From contig JAUXTQ010000005.1 in assembly GCA_030678995.1 (NCBI GenBank), positions 62,001-126,000 of the forward strand: DNA of 64,000 nt, written 5' to 3'. Below the pieces are notes generated by a model. It saw nothing but the letters and a program-made list of their open reading frames with translations, was not told the DNA's origin and did no database searches. The stretch comes from Caulobacter sp. (GTDB lineage: Bacteria; Pseudomonadota; Alphaproteobacteria; Caulobacterales; Caulobacteraceae). Positions 39,106 to 47,662 of this stretch are shown one piece after another (position 1 is the first letter of the stretch; every line of letters starts with the position of its first letter). A program made the position numbers and the translations under genes.

Positions 39106-39971
39106 TGTCGCGCTGGGCCTATGTGAACGGACGGTTCGTGCGCCACGGCGAGGCGGCGGTCCATATCGAGGATCGCGGCTACCAGCTGGCCGACGGCATC
39201 TATGAAGTCTGGGCGGTGATCGGCGGCCGACTCATCGACGTCGAGGGCCATTTCGAGCGCCTGGCCCGCAGCCTGGCGGAACTGCGCATCGCCGAGCCGA
39301 TGGGCCGGCGGGCGCTGGAACTGGTCCTGCGCGAGGCGGTGCGGCGCAATCGCGTCAGCTACGGCCTGGTCTATCTGCAGGTCACCCGCGGCGTCGCGCG
39401 ACGGGATCACGCCTTTCCCGATCCGCCCCCCCCGCCGGCGATCGTCATCACCGCCAAGTCCCTCGATCGCGCGGCGGCGGAAGCCCGGGCCGCCAGGGGC
39501 ATCAGCGTCATAACCCTGCCGGAGAACCGCTGGGGCCGGTGCGACATCAAGACGGTCGGGCTGCTGCCCAACGCCCTGGCCAAGCAGGCGGCCAAGGAAC
39601 AGGGGGCGGGAGAGGCCTGGTTCGTCGATGCCGACGGCCTGGTCACCGAGGGGGCCTCGTCCAACGCCTGGATCATCGACAAGGACGGCGTTCTGCGCAC
39701 CCGTGACACCACGGCGAACATCCTGCGCGGGGTTACCCGCAAGACCGTCATGGGCCTGGTCGGCGAGCTCAATATCCGCCTGGACGAGCGCGCCTTCACG
39801 CCCGAGGAAGCCAAGTCGGCGCGGGAGGCCTTCATCACCGGGGCAGGGGCCCTGGTGATGCCGGTGGTCGCCGTCGACGGGACCCCGATCGGGGATGGCA
39901 AGCCCGGTCCGGTGGCGCAACGGTTGCGGGCGCTCTATATCCTCAACGCCCAAGCTTCGAACAACCTGTGA
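39105..39971 (+). CDS. Class IV PLP aminotransferase (D-amino-acid / branched-chain type)
   Basis: 288 residues: 'YVNGRFVRHGEAAVHIEDRG' N-terminus, PLP Lys in 'WGRCDIKTVGLLPNALAKQ', and 'VTEGASSNAWIIDKDG' with the family's phosphate region 'NILRGVTRKTV'. The 'EDRGYQLADGIYEV' segment favours D-alanine aminotransferase over BCAT, but activity needs testing. The ATG overlaps the ntrX stop (TGATG), so it belongs to the ntr operon. A short CTGACG/CGTCAG hairpin lies just after its stop (39974-39987). Confidence 0.88.
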   Translation: MSRWAYVNGRFVRHGEAAVHIEDRGYQLADGIYEVWAVIGGRLIDVEGHFERLARSLAELRIAEPMGRRALELVLREAVRRNRVSYGLVYLQVTRGVARRDHAFPDPPPPPAIVITAKSLDRAAAEARAARGISVITLPENRWGRCDIKTVGLLPNALAKQAAKEQGAGEAWFVDADGLVTEGASSNAWIIDKDGVLRTRDTTANILRGVTRKTVMGLVGELNIRLDERAFTPEEAKSAREAFITGAGALVMPVVAVDGTPIGDGKPGPVAQRLRALYILNAQASNNL

Positions 39972-40075
39972 CCCTGACGTTCGTCAGAGGTTGCGGACGG
40001 CGCTAACGGGCGCCTAGCATCCAACTTCGTGTGTGGAAGGCCTTCTGCCTTCCGACCAACAAGAGGGGAATCCCC

Positions 40076-40318
40076 GTGACGGACAAAAAACAGAACCTGC
40101 AGGACACCTTCCTCAACAGTGTGCGCAAGTCCAAGACGCCGCTGACCATCTTCCTGGTGAACGGTGTGAAGCTGCAGGGCGTGGTAAGCTGGTTCGACAA
40201 TTTCTGTGTGCTGCTGCGGCGGGACGGCCAGTCCCAACTGGTGTACAAGCACGCCATCTCGACCATCATGCCCGCCCAGCCGGTCCAGCTGTACGAGCCC
40301 TCCGACCAAGACGATTGA
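40076..40318 (+). CDS. hfq: RNA chaperone Hfq
   Basis: 80 residues from a GTG at 40076, preceded by AGAGGGG. Sm1 motif '[20 protein letters not shown]' followed by '[20 protein letters not shown]' and Sm2 '[12 protein letters not shown]'. Forms a hexameric ring pairing small RNAs with mRNAs. The C-terminal tail is short, as usual in alphaproteobacteria. Its stop overlaps the hflX start. Confidence 0.97.
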   Translation: MTDKKQNLQDTFLNSVRKSKTPLTIFLVNGVKLQGVVSWFDNFCVLLRRDGQSQLVYKHAISTIMPAQPVQLYEPSDQDD

Positions 40319-41631
40319 CCCAACTCATCGATCACGAAGACCCGGTCCTCAAGGCCCTGGTCCTTCACCCCGTCCGGTCTTCACAGGCCAACGCGCGCGA
40401 TCCCCAGGCCCGCCTTGAGGAGGCGACGGGGCTTGCCCTGGCGCTGGACCTGGATGTGGTCGAGTCCCGCGTCGTGCCCCTGCGCGAGCGCACCCCGGCC
40501 ACCCTGTTCGGCAAGGGCAAGGTCGAGGAGCTGCGCCTGCTCTGCGAGGTCGAGGAAATCGACGTCGTGGTTGTCGACGAGGCCCTGTCGCCGGTCCAGC
40601 AGCGCAATCTGGAGAAGGCCTGGGACGTCAAGGTCGTCGACCGCAGCGGCGTGATCCTGGAGATCTTCGGCCGGCGCGCGCGGACCAAGGAGGGCGTGCT
40701 GCAGGTCGAGCTGGCGCGGCTGGAATACGAAAAGTCGCGCCTGGTGCGCACCTGGACCCACCTGGAACGCCAGCGCGGCGGCACCGGCAGCACCGGCGGC
40801 CCGGGCGAAACCCAGATCGAGCTCGACCGTCGCCAGATCGCCGACCGCATCATCAAGATGAAGAAGGAGCTGGTCGAGGTTCGCCGAACCCGCACCCTGC
40901 ACCGTTCGCAGCGCAAGAAGGTCCCGTATCCGACCATCGCCCTGGTCGGCTACACCAACGCCGGCAAGTCGACCCTGTTCAACCGCCTGACCGAGGCCCA
41001 AGTCCTGGTCCAGGACATGCTGTTCGCCACCCTGGATCCGACGCTGCGCACGGTGAAGCTGCCCGACGGCCGGCCGGCCATCCTGTCCGATACCGTGGGC
41101 TTCATTTCTGACCTGCCGCACGAGCTGATCGAGTCCTTCCGCGCCACCCTGGAGGAGGTGCAGGAGGCGGACGTGGTCCTGCATGTGCGCGACATCGCCG
41201 GTCCCGACACCCAAGCCCAGAGGCGCGACGTCGAGAAGGTGATGGCCGAACTCGACGTGACCACCGAGTCCGGGCGCAAGATCATCGAGGTGTGGAACAA
41301 GGCCGATCTGCTCTCTGACGATGACCGTATCGAGGCCGAGGGCGCCGCCCGGCGCACCGGGGCGGCCCTCGTGTCAGCGGTCACGGGTCAGGGCTGTGAG
41401 GCCCTGCTCCAGCGGCTGGCGGCCCTGGTCGATGAAACGCCAGAGATCGATGTGATCCTGGCAGCCGAGGACGGCCAGGCCCTGGCCTGGCTCTATCGGC
41501 ACGGCCGCGTCGTCGGCCGCCACGAAAGCGGGGAGGGAGGGCTGCATCTGCGGGTGCGCCTCGACGGCCAGGCTCTTGGGCGGTTCGAGCGGATGTTCCC
41601 CCAAGCCTCGGTGGCCGAAGCCGTCGAATAA
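40315..41631 (+). CDS. hflX: GTPase HflX (ribosome rescue)
   Basis: 438 residues from the TTG at 40315, which overlaps the hfq stop (TTGA). N-terminal domain '[20 protein letters not shown]', the family sequence '[20 protein letters not shown]', then the GTPase motifs G1 '[14 protein letters not shown]', G3 'DTVGFI' and G4 'NKADLL'. HflX splits stalled ribosomes after heat shock in E. coli. The hfq-hflX pair is a conserved arrangement. Confidence 0.95.
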   Translation: MTQLIDHEDPVLKALVLHPVRSSQANARDPQARLEEATGLALALDLDVVESRVVPLRERTPATLFGKGKVEELRLLCEVEEIDVVVVDEALSPVQQRNLEKAWDVKVVDRSGVILEIFGRRARTKEGVLQVELARLEYEKSRLVRTWTHLERQRGGTGSTGGPGETQIELDRRQIADRIIKMKKELVEVRRTRTLHRSQRKKVPYPTIALVGYTNAGKSTLFNRLTEAQVLVQDMLFATLDPTLRTVKLPDGRPAILSDTVGFISDLPHELIESFRATLEEVQEADVVLHVRDIAGPDTQAQRRDVEKVMAELDVTTESGRKIIEVWNKADLLSDDDRIEAEGAARRTGAALVSAVTGQGCEALLQRLAALVDETPEIDVILAAEDGQALAWLYRHGRVVGRHESGEGGLHLRVRLDGQALGRFERMFPQASVAEAVE

Positions 41632-41647
41632 TCTGGCATCACCCATT

Positions 41648-41665
41648 GCGGCCGGGTTTGGCCGC
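41648..41665 (+). terminator. Possible terminator hairpin after hflX
   Basis: GCGGCC (41648-41653) pairs with GGCCGC (41660-41665) over GGGTTT, followed by GCGTTTGT. The stem is short and the T-run poor, so it is a weak candidate; the next gene starts 20 nt later. Confidence 0.35.
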
Positions 41666-41685
41666 GCGTTTGTCTGGAGATACCC

Positions 41686-42087
41686 ATGCGTCGTTCGACC
41701 CTGATCGCCGGAGCGGCCCTGATCGTGCTGGCCTCCGCTGGGCCAGCCCTGGCCCTGAAAGCCGTTCGCGCGCCCGTTCTCTTGGACAACGCCGCCGGCG
41801 CCCGGCTGGATTGGCGTATCCGGCCATCGGCCGTGCAGGTTGCGGGAATCGCGCGCGGATACAGTGTCAGCGGCGGAGCGATGACGGTCGAATGCGTGCT
41901 CGACCGAAACGGTCGCCCCGGCGATTGCGTCGATGTCGCCGTCGGCGGCGGTGACCTTGGCTTCCTGCGCTTTGCCCAGGAGGTCGCTCACGTCTTCAAG
42001 GCCGCCAGCAAGGACTCCCTCGGCGCCGCGGTCGCCGGCCGCAAGGTCACCTTCAACCTCGAGTTCGGCGGCGAATCCAGCCTGTAG
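41686..42087 (+). CDS. Small exported protein, unknown function
   Basis: 133 residues: signal peptide 'RSTLIAGAALIVLASAGPALA', then a mature domain with 'GIARGYSVSGGAMTVECVLD' and a Cys pair ('VECVLDRNGRPGDCVDV') likely bonded in the periplasm. The V-x-G-x-A-x-V-x-C-x-L layout vaguely recalls TonB-like C-terminal domains, but I would not assign it. It lies downstream of hflX and converges on mazG with a three-base gap. Confidence 0.7.
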   Translation: MRRSTLIAGAALIVLASAGPALALKAVRAPVLLDNAAGARLDWRIRPSAVQVAGIARGYSVSGGAMTVECVLDRNGRPGDCVDVAVGGGDLGFLRFAQEVAHVFKAASKDSLGAAVAGRKVTFNLEFGGESSL

Positions 42088-42090
42088 CCG

Positions 42091-42909
42091 TTAACCTCGA
42101 ACCTTTTCAGCCGCCTTGGCCTGATCCCAGAGCGCGTCCATCTCCGCCAGGTCGGACTGGTCTGGCGTTCGCCCGTCCGCGGCCAGCGCCGTTTCGATGA
42201 AGCCGAAGCGGCGCACGAACTTGGCGTTGGTGGCGCGCAGGGCGTCCTCGGGCTCGATGTCCAGCGCCCGGGCCAGGTTGGCGATGACGAACAGCACATC
42301 GCCCAGCTCCGCCCGCAGCTTTTCCCGGTCGCCGCCGGCCACCTCGGCCTTCAGCTCGGCGACCTCCTCGTCCAGCTTGTCGAGCACTTCCTGGGTGCTG
42401 GGCCAGACGAAGCCAACCCGGGCGGCCCGCTTGGACAGCTTGACCGCGCGGGTGAGGGCAGGGAGCCCGACGGGCACGTCGTCGAGCACGCCGCCCCTGG
42501 CCTTGTCCGTTCGTTCCTGCTGCTTGATGACCTCCCAGGCCACGGTCTGCTCGCCGGCGGTCCGGTAGCCCTCGCCGCCGAAGACGTGCGGGTGGCGGCG
42601 GATCATCTTGTCGGAGATGGCGGCGGCCACGTCGGCGAAGTCGAAGGCCTGCTGTTCGCTGGCCATGCGGGCGTGGAACACCACCTGGAACAGCAGGTCG
42701 CCCAGCTCTTCCTTCAGCTCCTTCAGGTCGTTCCGCTCAATGGCGTCGGCGACCTCATAGGCCTCCTCCACTGTGTAGGGCGCGATGGTGGCGAAGGTCT
42801 GCTCCAGGTCCCAGGCGCAGCCGCCCGCCTGGTCGCGCAGCCGGTCCATGATCTCCAGCAGACGGAAGATCGGGTGGCCCGGCTCAGGTGACGGCGGGGT
42901 TTGCGACAT
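42091..42909 (-). CDS. mazG: Nucleoside triphosphate pyrophosphohydrolase MazG
   Basis: Hydrolyses (d)NTPs to NMPs, cleaning aberrant nucleotides. 272 residues from ATG 42909 with the two MazG repeats: 'PYTVEEAYEVADAIERNDL' plus 'ELKEELGDLLFQVVFHARMA', and a C-terminal 'EEVAELKAEVAGGDREKLRA' plus 'ELGDVLFVIANLARAL'. The E-x-x-E and E-x-x-D metal motifs are present in both halves. The start lies inside the 3' end of the transporter gene upstream (26 bp overlap), suggesting coupling. Confidence 0.95.
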   Translation of the reverse strand: MSQTPPSPEPGHPIFRLLEIMDRLRDQAGGCAWDLEQTFATIAPYTVEEAYEVADAIERNDLKELKEELGDLLFQVVFHARMASEQQAFDFADVAAAISDKMIRRHPHVFGGEGYRTAGEQTVAWEVIKQQERTDKARGGVLDDVPVGLPALTRAVKLSKRAARVGFVWPSTQEVLDKLDEEVAELKAEVAGGDREKLRAELGDVLFVIANLARALDIEPEDALRATNAKFVRRFGFIETALAADGRTPDQSDLAEMDALWDQAKAAEKVRG

Positions 42910-44317
42910 TCGGTTCGGTCCCCGCCACATCCTCTGGAACAACCGGCGGGAACGCGGCGTCCTGCTCGCCCAGCTGGCGGAGAATCTCCGCGTGTTTGGC
43001 TTCGGTGAGGGGATAGCCGATCATCACGGCCGCGGCGATCAGCCCGACGATGCCGGGCGCGAAGGCGTAGAGCGCTTGCAGTCCAGCCATCGACAACTCG
43101 GTGCTCTTGTCCGCGTGCGCCGCGTCGAAGCCCAGGGCTCCGAGCAGGATCAGACTGGTGACGGCCAGGGCCGAGCCGATCTTCACCGTGCCCGTCAGGA
43201 TGGCGAACAGCAGGCCCGTGCGGTCAACACCGGAGGTCAGCCGCTCCTCGTCTCCATAGTCGGCCATCATCGAGCGTAGCAGCAGGGCGCCGGCGGAGTA
43301 GGGGATGCCCGCCGCGACCAGGAAAGGCGTCGCCAGCCAGAAGTTGCCCGCCGGCAGGGTGACCACCGCGAACTGCACCACCGCGTAGGTGACGCAGGCG
43401 GCGATCAGCGCCTTAGACTTGCCCATGCGCTTGGCCAGGCGCGTCCAGATCATCGCGCCGAAGATGGCGGCGACGAAATAGATCAACAGCAGGGCCGAGG
43501 ATTCCAGGAAGCTGAACTGCTTGATGCGGATGAAGAAAAAGAAGAACAGCGTGCCCGCCACGCCGGGCGCCAGGCCGGTCAGCAGGTCCGCGGCGAGGAT
43601 GCGCACCACCGTCGGCCGCTTCAGCAACCGGAAATAATCCGCCAAGGTCGCGTGGTTGGCGACGATCGCGCCGGCGCTGTCACGGACCGTGCTCTCGATC
43701 GGCCTCGGCTCGGGCACCCGCCAGAGGGTCACGGCGACCATCAACGGCAGCAGAACGACGATGAACCAGCCCTGGCCGTGCAGGATGTTGGGCTGTGTGA
43801 CACCCTTGATGACCAGGCTCAGCACCAGCGGCATGGCCAGGATCATGATCATCCCGACCACGTTGCCGGTCTGCCAGAAGGCGTAGATCCGCGACCGCTC
43901 GTGATAGTCGGTGGTCAGCTTGGCCGCCCAGGAGGTGTGGGACAGCACCGCGATCGAGTAGCCGAAATAGACCACGATCAGCCAGAACCACAGGTAGCCG
44001 GCGCCGACGCCGGGCCTGGCCATGAACAGCATGTAGATGGCCAGCATCAGGACCGGCGTGCTGATCGCCATCCAGCCCTTGAAGCGGCCGAAGGACCAGC
44101 GCGTCCGGTCCAGGATGGTGCCGAAGATCGGGTCGAAACCGATGTCGACCAGACGGACCAGGAGGAAGGCGAATCCGACCGCAGCGACCTCCAACCCGAG
44201 CGTCTCGGAATAGTAGTGCGGCAGGCTGATCGTCAGCGGCAGGCCGAAGGCCGCCAGCGGCAGGCAGGGCGCGGCGAACGCCGCAAGCGTAAGGGTGGAA
44301 CGTCGGCCGCCGGCCAT
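42884..44317 (-). CDS. GPH-family (MelB-like) sugar/cation symporter, MFS superfamily
   Basis: 477 residues with about 12 predicted membrane helices. Features of the glycoside-pentoside-hexuronide family: 'LVRLVDIGFDPIFGTILDRT' (the N-terminal D-x-x-x-D-P cation motif), 'RFKGWMAISTPVLML' and 'YLWFWLIVVYFGYSIAVLSH'. Sugar specificity cannot be deduced. The C-terminal tail is polar and overlaps the mazG start. Upstream 121 bp show no clear feature. Confidence 0.85.
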   Translation of the reverse strand: MAGGRRSTLTLAAFAAPCLPLAAFGLPLTISLPHYYSETLGLEVAAVGFAFLLVRLVDIGFDPIFGTILDRTRWSFGRFKGWMAISTPVLMLAIYMLFMARPGVGAGYLWFWLIVVYFGYSIAVLSHTSWAAKLTTDYHERSRIYAFWQTGNVVGMIMILAMPLVLSLVIKGVTQPNILHGQGWFIVVLLPLMVAVTLWRVPEPRPIESTVRDSAGAIVANHATLADYFRLLKRPTVVRILAADLLTGLAPGVAGTLFFFFFIRIKQFSFLESSALLLIYFVAAIFGAMIWTRLAKRMGKSKALIAACVTYAVVQFAVVTLPAGNFWLATPFLVAAGIPYSAGALLLRSMMADYGDEERLTSGVDRTGLLFAILTGTVKIGSALAVTSLILLGALGFDAAHADKSTELSMAGLQALYAFAPGIVGLIAAAVMIGYPLTEAKHAEILRQLGEQDAAFPPVVPEDVAGTEPNVANPAVT

Positions 44318-44438
44318 ATTGCCTCGCTATCGGGGGTCCGGCGTTATGTGATCGCCGTTCACGCGATGAGAGCCCGCGAAAGGCGATGACGCAAGCGAAA
44401 GCAACGGCAGCGCGGCCGAAAATCGCGCCCACGCGGGC

Positions 44439-44948
44439 CTATCGGGCGGCGAGCGCTTCGCCCTTGACCAACCGCCGGGAGAAGCGGTCGAAGGTGTTCT
44501 GGGCGTCGGACCAGGTGCTGGTTCCCATCGACCAGCGGATGTCGCTCTCGTACCAGCGGTAGCCCACCGGAATCGTCCGGCCGTCGGCGGTGGTCAGGAC
44601 CCCGCTGATCTCGGCGCCGCCGATGCCGAAGCTCTCGTAGGAGAGGCCGGGCGTGGCGCTCATCTGGCGGAAGGTGGGGCGGTTGGGGATGGCGTCCTCG
44701 ATGACCAGGTCCAGCGAGCCGCCGGCCGGCGCCAGGTCGCCACTGCGGCTCAAGGAGCGCTCGACGGACTCACGCAGGTCGGCGGCCAGATAATCGAGGT
44801 CGCGCGGGCCGTACTTCTCGGCCTTGGCGGCGAGATCTTCGCCGATGGTCACGTTGATGGTCGCCACGGGCCCCAGCGGTCCGGCCTGCGCCGAGACGGC
44901 GGCGGCCGAGGCGATCAGGGCGGTGGATAGAAAGGCAGCGATACGCAT
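44439..44948 (-). CDS. Exported protein, unknown function
   Basis: 169 residues from ATG 44948: signal peptide 'IAAFLSTALIASAAAVSAQ', then 'YGPRDLDYLAADLRESVERS' and 'LVIEDAIPNRPTFRQM', 'SYESFGIGGAEISGVLTTAD' and a C-terminal amphipathic stretch ('NTFDRFSRRLVKGE'). It has the look of a periplasmic or outer-membrane-associated lipid- or metal-handling protein without diagnostic residues. I cannot name a family. The next 414 bp to the right are non-coding. Confidence 0.65.
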   Translation of the reverse strand: MRIAAFLSTALIASAAAVSAQAGPLGPVATINVTIGEDLAAKAEKYGPRDLDYLAADLRESVERSLSRSGDLAPAGGSLDLVIEDAIPNRPTFRQMSATPGLSYESFGIGGAEISGVLTTADGRTIPVGYRWYESDIRWSMGTSTWSDAQNTFDRFSRRLVKGEALAAR

Positions 44949-45194
44949 GAGCGGTCTCCGCGAAACGACTGTGTCCCTCGCGGGAGAAGATAGGCCGGGC
45001 AGGGGGGCTTGGGAAGCTGCCGCTCCATCACGTTCGCGGCCGCCGCGAGGCCCTGATCCGCTGCGATTGCGACTTCGATTGGCCATCGCGGCATTTCCTG
45101 CATTTTCTGTTGGAAGGTGTGGCCTGATCGTGGGCAACCTTGTCATGGTGCGGTAGCCGTGCTGATCCTTGTGGCGACAACCCGCAGTGACCGT

Positions 45195-45208
45195 TTGAGC
45201 TAGATCAA
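45195..45208. promoter_or_regulatory. FNR/FixK-type box TTGA-N6-TCAA
   Basis: TTGA (45195-45198), six bases, TCAA (45205-45208), close to the Crp/FNR-family consensus TTGAT-N4-ATCAA (one half-site matches fully). It lies in a 414-bp non-coding stretch, 155 nt before the start of the sensor kinase gene. This intergenic stretch otherwise shows only a partial GGAAC-N16-CGTG match to an EcfG-type promoter at 45213-45237. Confidence 0.5.
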
Positions 45209-45362
45209 GGTCGGAACGCGCGTGCGCGCTGATCGTGTTGGCCTTTCCTTGGCGGCCCAGGTTTGAGCGGCGCCGGGGAGCGCGTCGTCTGTCGATTCAG
45301 GTCGCTTAGCCCGCTCGGGCCGTTGGCCGTTGCGCACAAATTCGGAACAATCGGAAGTCCGT

Positions 45363-46415
45363 ATGCCGGAAGAGGTCGAAAAGTCTGAAGAGCAGGAGGG
45401 GGCCGAGGCCGAGGTCGACGGCCATCGCCAGGACCTTGGGCCGTTCGTCGTCGCGGCCGAAGCCACCCGTATGCCGATGGTATTCACCAACGCCAAGGAA
45501 CCCGGCAACAAGATCATATTCGCCAATGACAGCTTCCTGGCGCTGACTGGCTACGCGCGCGAGGAGGTTCTGGGACAGGGCTTTGATTTCCTGCTGGCCC
45601 AGGACACCGATCCCAAGGTGCGCTCTCGGGTCGCGGCGGCGTTCGCGGGCCAGAGCGAAGATCTTCTGGAACTCCAGTATCGCCGCAAGGATGGAAGCCC
45701 ATTCTGGGCCGTGGTCTTCATCAGCCCGGTTCGCGACGATGCCGGGGATATCGGGCAGCACTTCGCCTCCTTGGCCGACCTCACCAGGCACCGGCAGGAA
45801 GAGGATCATCTCCGGTTCCTCCTCGATGAACTGAACCACCGCACCCAGAACACGCTCGCCACCGTGCTTGCGATTGCCGGCCAGACCCTGCGCACGGCGA
45901 CCGACCGGGACCAGGTGGACGCCTTCGAGGGGCGTATCCTGGCGCTGTCGAGGGCCCACAGTCTGCTGGGGCGTCAGGACTGGCTGGCGGTGAGTCTGCG
46001 CGACGTTATCGAACGGATCCTGCAGCCTTTCGGCCTCGGCGACGACGGTGACTCACGCTTTTTGGTCAAGGGCGTCGATGTTCGCCTTGAACCCAAGATG
46101 GCGCTCAGCCTCGCCATGGTGTTTCACGAGCTGGCCACCAATGCCGCCAAATATGGCGCCCTGTCGAAGGCGGGCGCGGGCAGGGTGGAAATCTCCTGGG
46201 AGGTCGATCCGGGGGCGCAGACCGACCGGATGCGCCTGCGCTGGCAGGAAGCGGGCGGACCGCCGGTGACGCCGCCCGGGCGGAGCGGCTTCGGGTCACG
46301 GCTGATCGCGAAAGGACTGGCGCAGGAACTGGGCGCCGAGGTCAAGCTCGACTTCGATGTGGCGGGCGTGATCTGCACGATCGCCATGCCCGTTCCTCGC
46401 ATGGCGGGCCGATAG
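45363..46415 (+). CDS. LOV-like PAS / HWE-family sensor histidine kinase lacking the photoactive Cys
   Basis: 350 residues. The PAS domain (about 30-150) matches LOV sequences: 'IIFANDSFLALTGYAREEVL' and 'YRRKDGSPFWAVVFISPVRD'. In LOV the next motif is GRNCRFLQ; here it is 'GQGFDFLL', with Phe74 at the adduct Cys. The kinase is HWE-type with His159 in 'DELNHRTQNTLATV' and 'VFHELATNAAKYGALS'. A hydrophilic N-terminal tail precedes. It is followed two bases later by a single-domain receiver, its probable partner. ATG 45363 chosen over an upstream TTG. Confidence 0.88.
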   Translation: MPEEVEKSEEQEGAEAEVDGHRQDLGPFVVAAEATRMPMVFTNAKEPGNKIIFANDSFLALTGYAREEVLGQGFDFLLAQDTDPKVRSRVAAAFAGQSEDLLELQYRRKDGSPFWAVVFISPVRDDAGDIGQHFASLADLTRHRQEEDHLRFLLDELNHRTQNTLATVLAIAGQTLRTATDRDQVDAFEGRILALSRAHSLLGRQDWLAVSLRDVIERILQPFGLGDDGDSRFLVKGVDVRLEPKMALSLAMVFHELATNAAKYGALSKAGAGRVEISWEVDPGAQTDRMRLRWQEAGGPPVTPPGRSGFGSRLIAKGLAQELGAEVKLDFDVAGVICTIAMPVPRMAGR

Positions 46416-46417
46416 GT

Positions 46418-46816
46418 ATGCCTGGACGACTGCGCGGTCTGCGCGTCCTGGTGGTCGAGGACGAGGTCCTGGTGTTCTGGCTCACCCAGGACATGCTCGA
46501 GGAGATGGGCTGTCTGGTCCTGGGGCCGATGACGACCGTCGCTCAGGCCCTGTCGGCGATCACGGCGCAGGAGATCGACGCGGCGGTGCTCGACATCAAC
46601 CTCAATGGCCAATTGAGCTACCCCATCGCCGACGCGCTCGCCCGGAAGGGGGTGCCGTACATCTTCGTCACCGGTTACGACATTGAGCGGAGGCCCGCCG
46701 CCTACCGTGACGCGCCCGCCTTGCAGAAGCCGCTGCACCGCAAGGATCTGGCCCGGACACTGGCAAGCGTGCTGCCACCGACGCCCGATGTGCAAGGCGA
46801 GGCCACCCGCGCGTGA
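46418..46816 (+). CDS. Single-domain response regulator
   Basis: 132 residues, receiver domain only: acidic pocket 'VLVVEDEVLVFWLTQDML', phosphoacceptor Asp59 in 'AAVLDINLNG', Thr in 'IFVTGYD' and Lys in 'LQKPLHRKDLA'. No output domain. Stand-alone receivers following HWE kinases commonly shuttle or buffer phosphate. The gap of two bases from the kinase gene indicates one transcript. Confidence 0.93.
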   Translation: MPGRLRGLRVLVVEDEVLVFWLTQDMLEEMGCLVLGPMTTVAQALSAITAQEIDAAVLDINLNGQLSYPIADALARKGVPYIFVTGYDIERRPAAYRDAPALQKPLHRKDLARTLASVLPPTPDVQGEATRA

Positions 46817-46960
46817 CCCCCGGGAAAAGGCCATCGTCACGCTTCTACAATTTGCGCCTAAGGAATATTATCAGAAATAGTGGGCCGGGATCGGGAATGG
46901 TCGCGATCTAACGCGCAACGGCTTGCGCCAGCGCCCCATCTGGCGACAGCCTGCGCCCAG

Positions 46961-47662
46961 ATGAGCGACCGGGAAGAAATCGCCGCCAGAAACAACGCTG
47001 ACTGGTGCGTCGCGGTCTGGCGTTCCCACGGGTTGCCGGTGGAAACCGGTCCGGGTCTGGTGGCGTGCCGTCGCCGCACGCCGCGATCCTATCCCAACGT
47101 GGTCACCGTTGACCGCAACGCGGATGCCGCCGCCCAGGCGGACTTCATCGCGGCTTTGTGCGCCGCCGCTCCGCACGTGGATGTCGGCGTCAAGGACAGC
47201 TTTGTGCGCCTGGACCTTACGGATCAAGGGTTTGAGCTGCATTTCGACGCCCGCTGGGTGTTCCGCGCCGCCATGCCCGATACCGCCGACCCCGGGCCGC
47301 TGCGCTGGCGACGGGTCGAGACCGCCGCGGACCTTGCGGCCTGGGAAGCGGCCTGGAGCGCAAGCGCGCCGGCGCCGTGCGTTTTCCGCGCCAGGCTGCT
47401 TGCCGAGCCGGCCGTGGCCGTCCTGGCGGGCTTCGACACCGGGGACCGGCTGCGCGCCGGCGGCGTGGCCAGCCGGGCGGCCGGCGTGTTGGGTCTGAGT
47501 AACATCTTCGGATCCCGACGGGGGTTCCTGCAAGCCGCCGCAAGCCTCTGGCCGGACCTGGACATGGTCGGCTACGAGACCGGCGACGACCTCAAGGCCA
47601 TGGAATACTACGGTTTCGCGGCGCTCGGGCCGCTGCGGGTGTGGACGAAACCGACCCGCTAA
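46961..47662 (+). CDS. GNAT-fold acetyltransferase-like protein
   Basis: 233 residues from ATG 46961. The C-terminal half ends 'DMVGYETGDDLKAMEYYGFA' followed by 'ALGPLRVWTKP', the pattern seen at the end of GNAT-fold enzymes. Only weak similarity elsewhere, and the acetyl-CoA loop is not clearly visible ('RAAGVLGLSNIFG' may correspond). Substrate unknown. It converges on the PhnP-like gene with a four-base overlap. Confidence 0.6.
   Translation: MSDREEIAARNNADWCVAVWRSHGLPVETGPGLVACRRRTPRSYPNVVTVDRNADAAAQADFIAALCAAAPHVDVGVKDSFVRLDLTDQGFELHFDARWVFRAAMPDTADPGPLRWRRVETAADLAAWEAAWSASAPAPCVFRARLLAEPAVAVLAGFDTGDRLRAGGVASRAAGVLGLSNIFGSRRGFLQAAASLWPDLDMVGYETGDDLKAMEYYGFAALGPLRVWTKPTR

Noticed and set aside
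45213-45237. EcfG-type general stress promoter GGAAC-N16-CGTG
   Set aside because: The -10 element matches CGTT at only three of four positions, so it is not listed as a separate feature.
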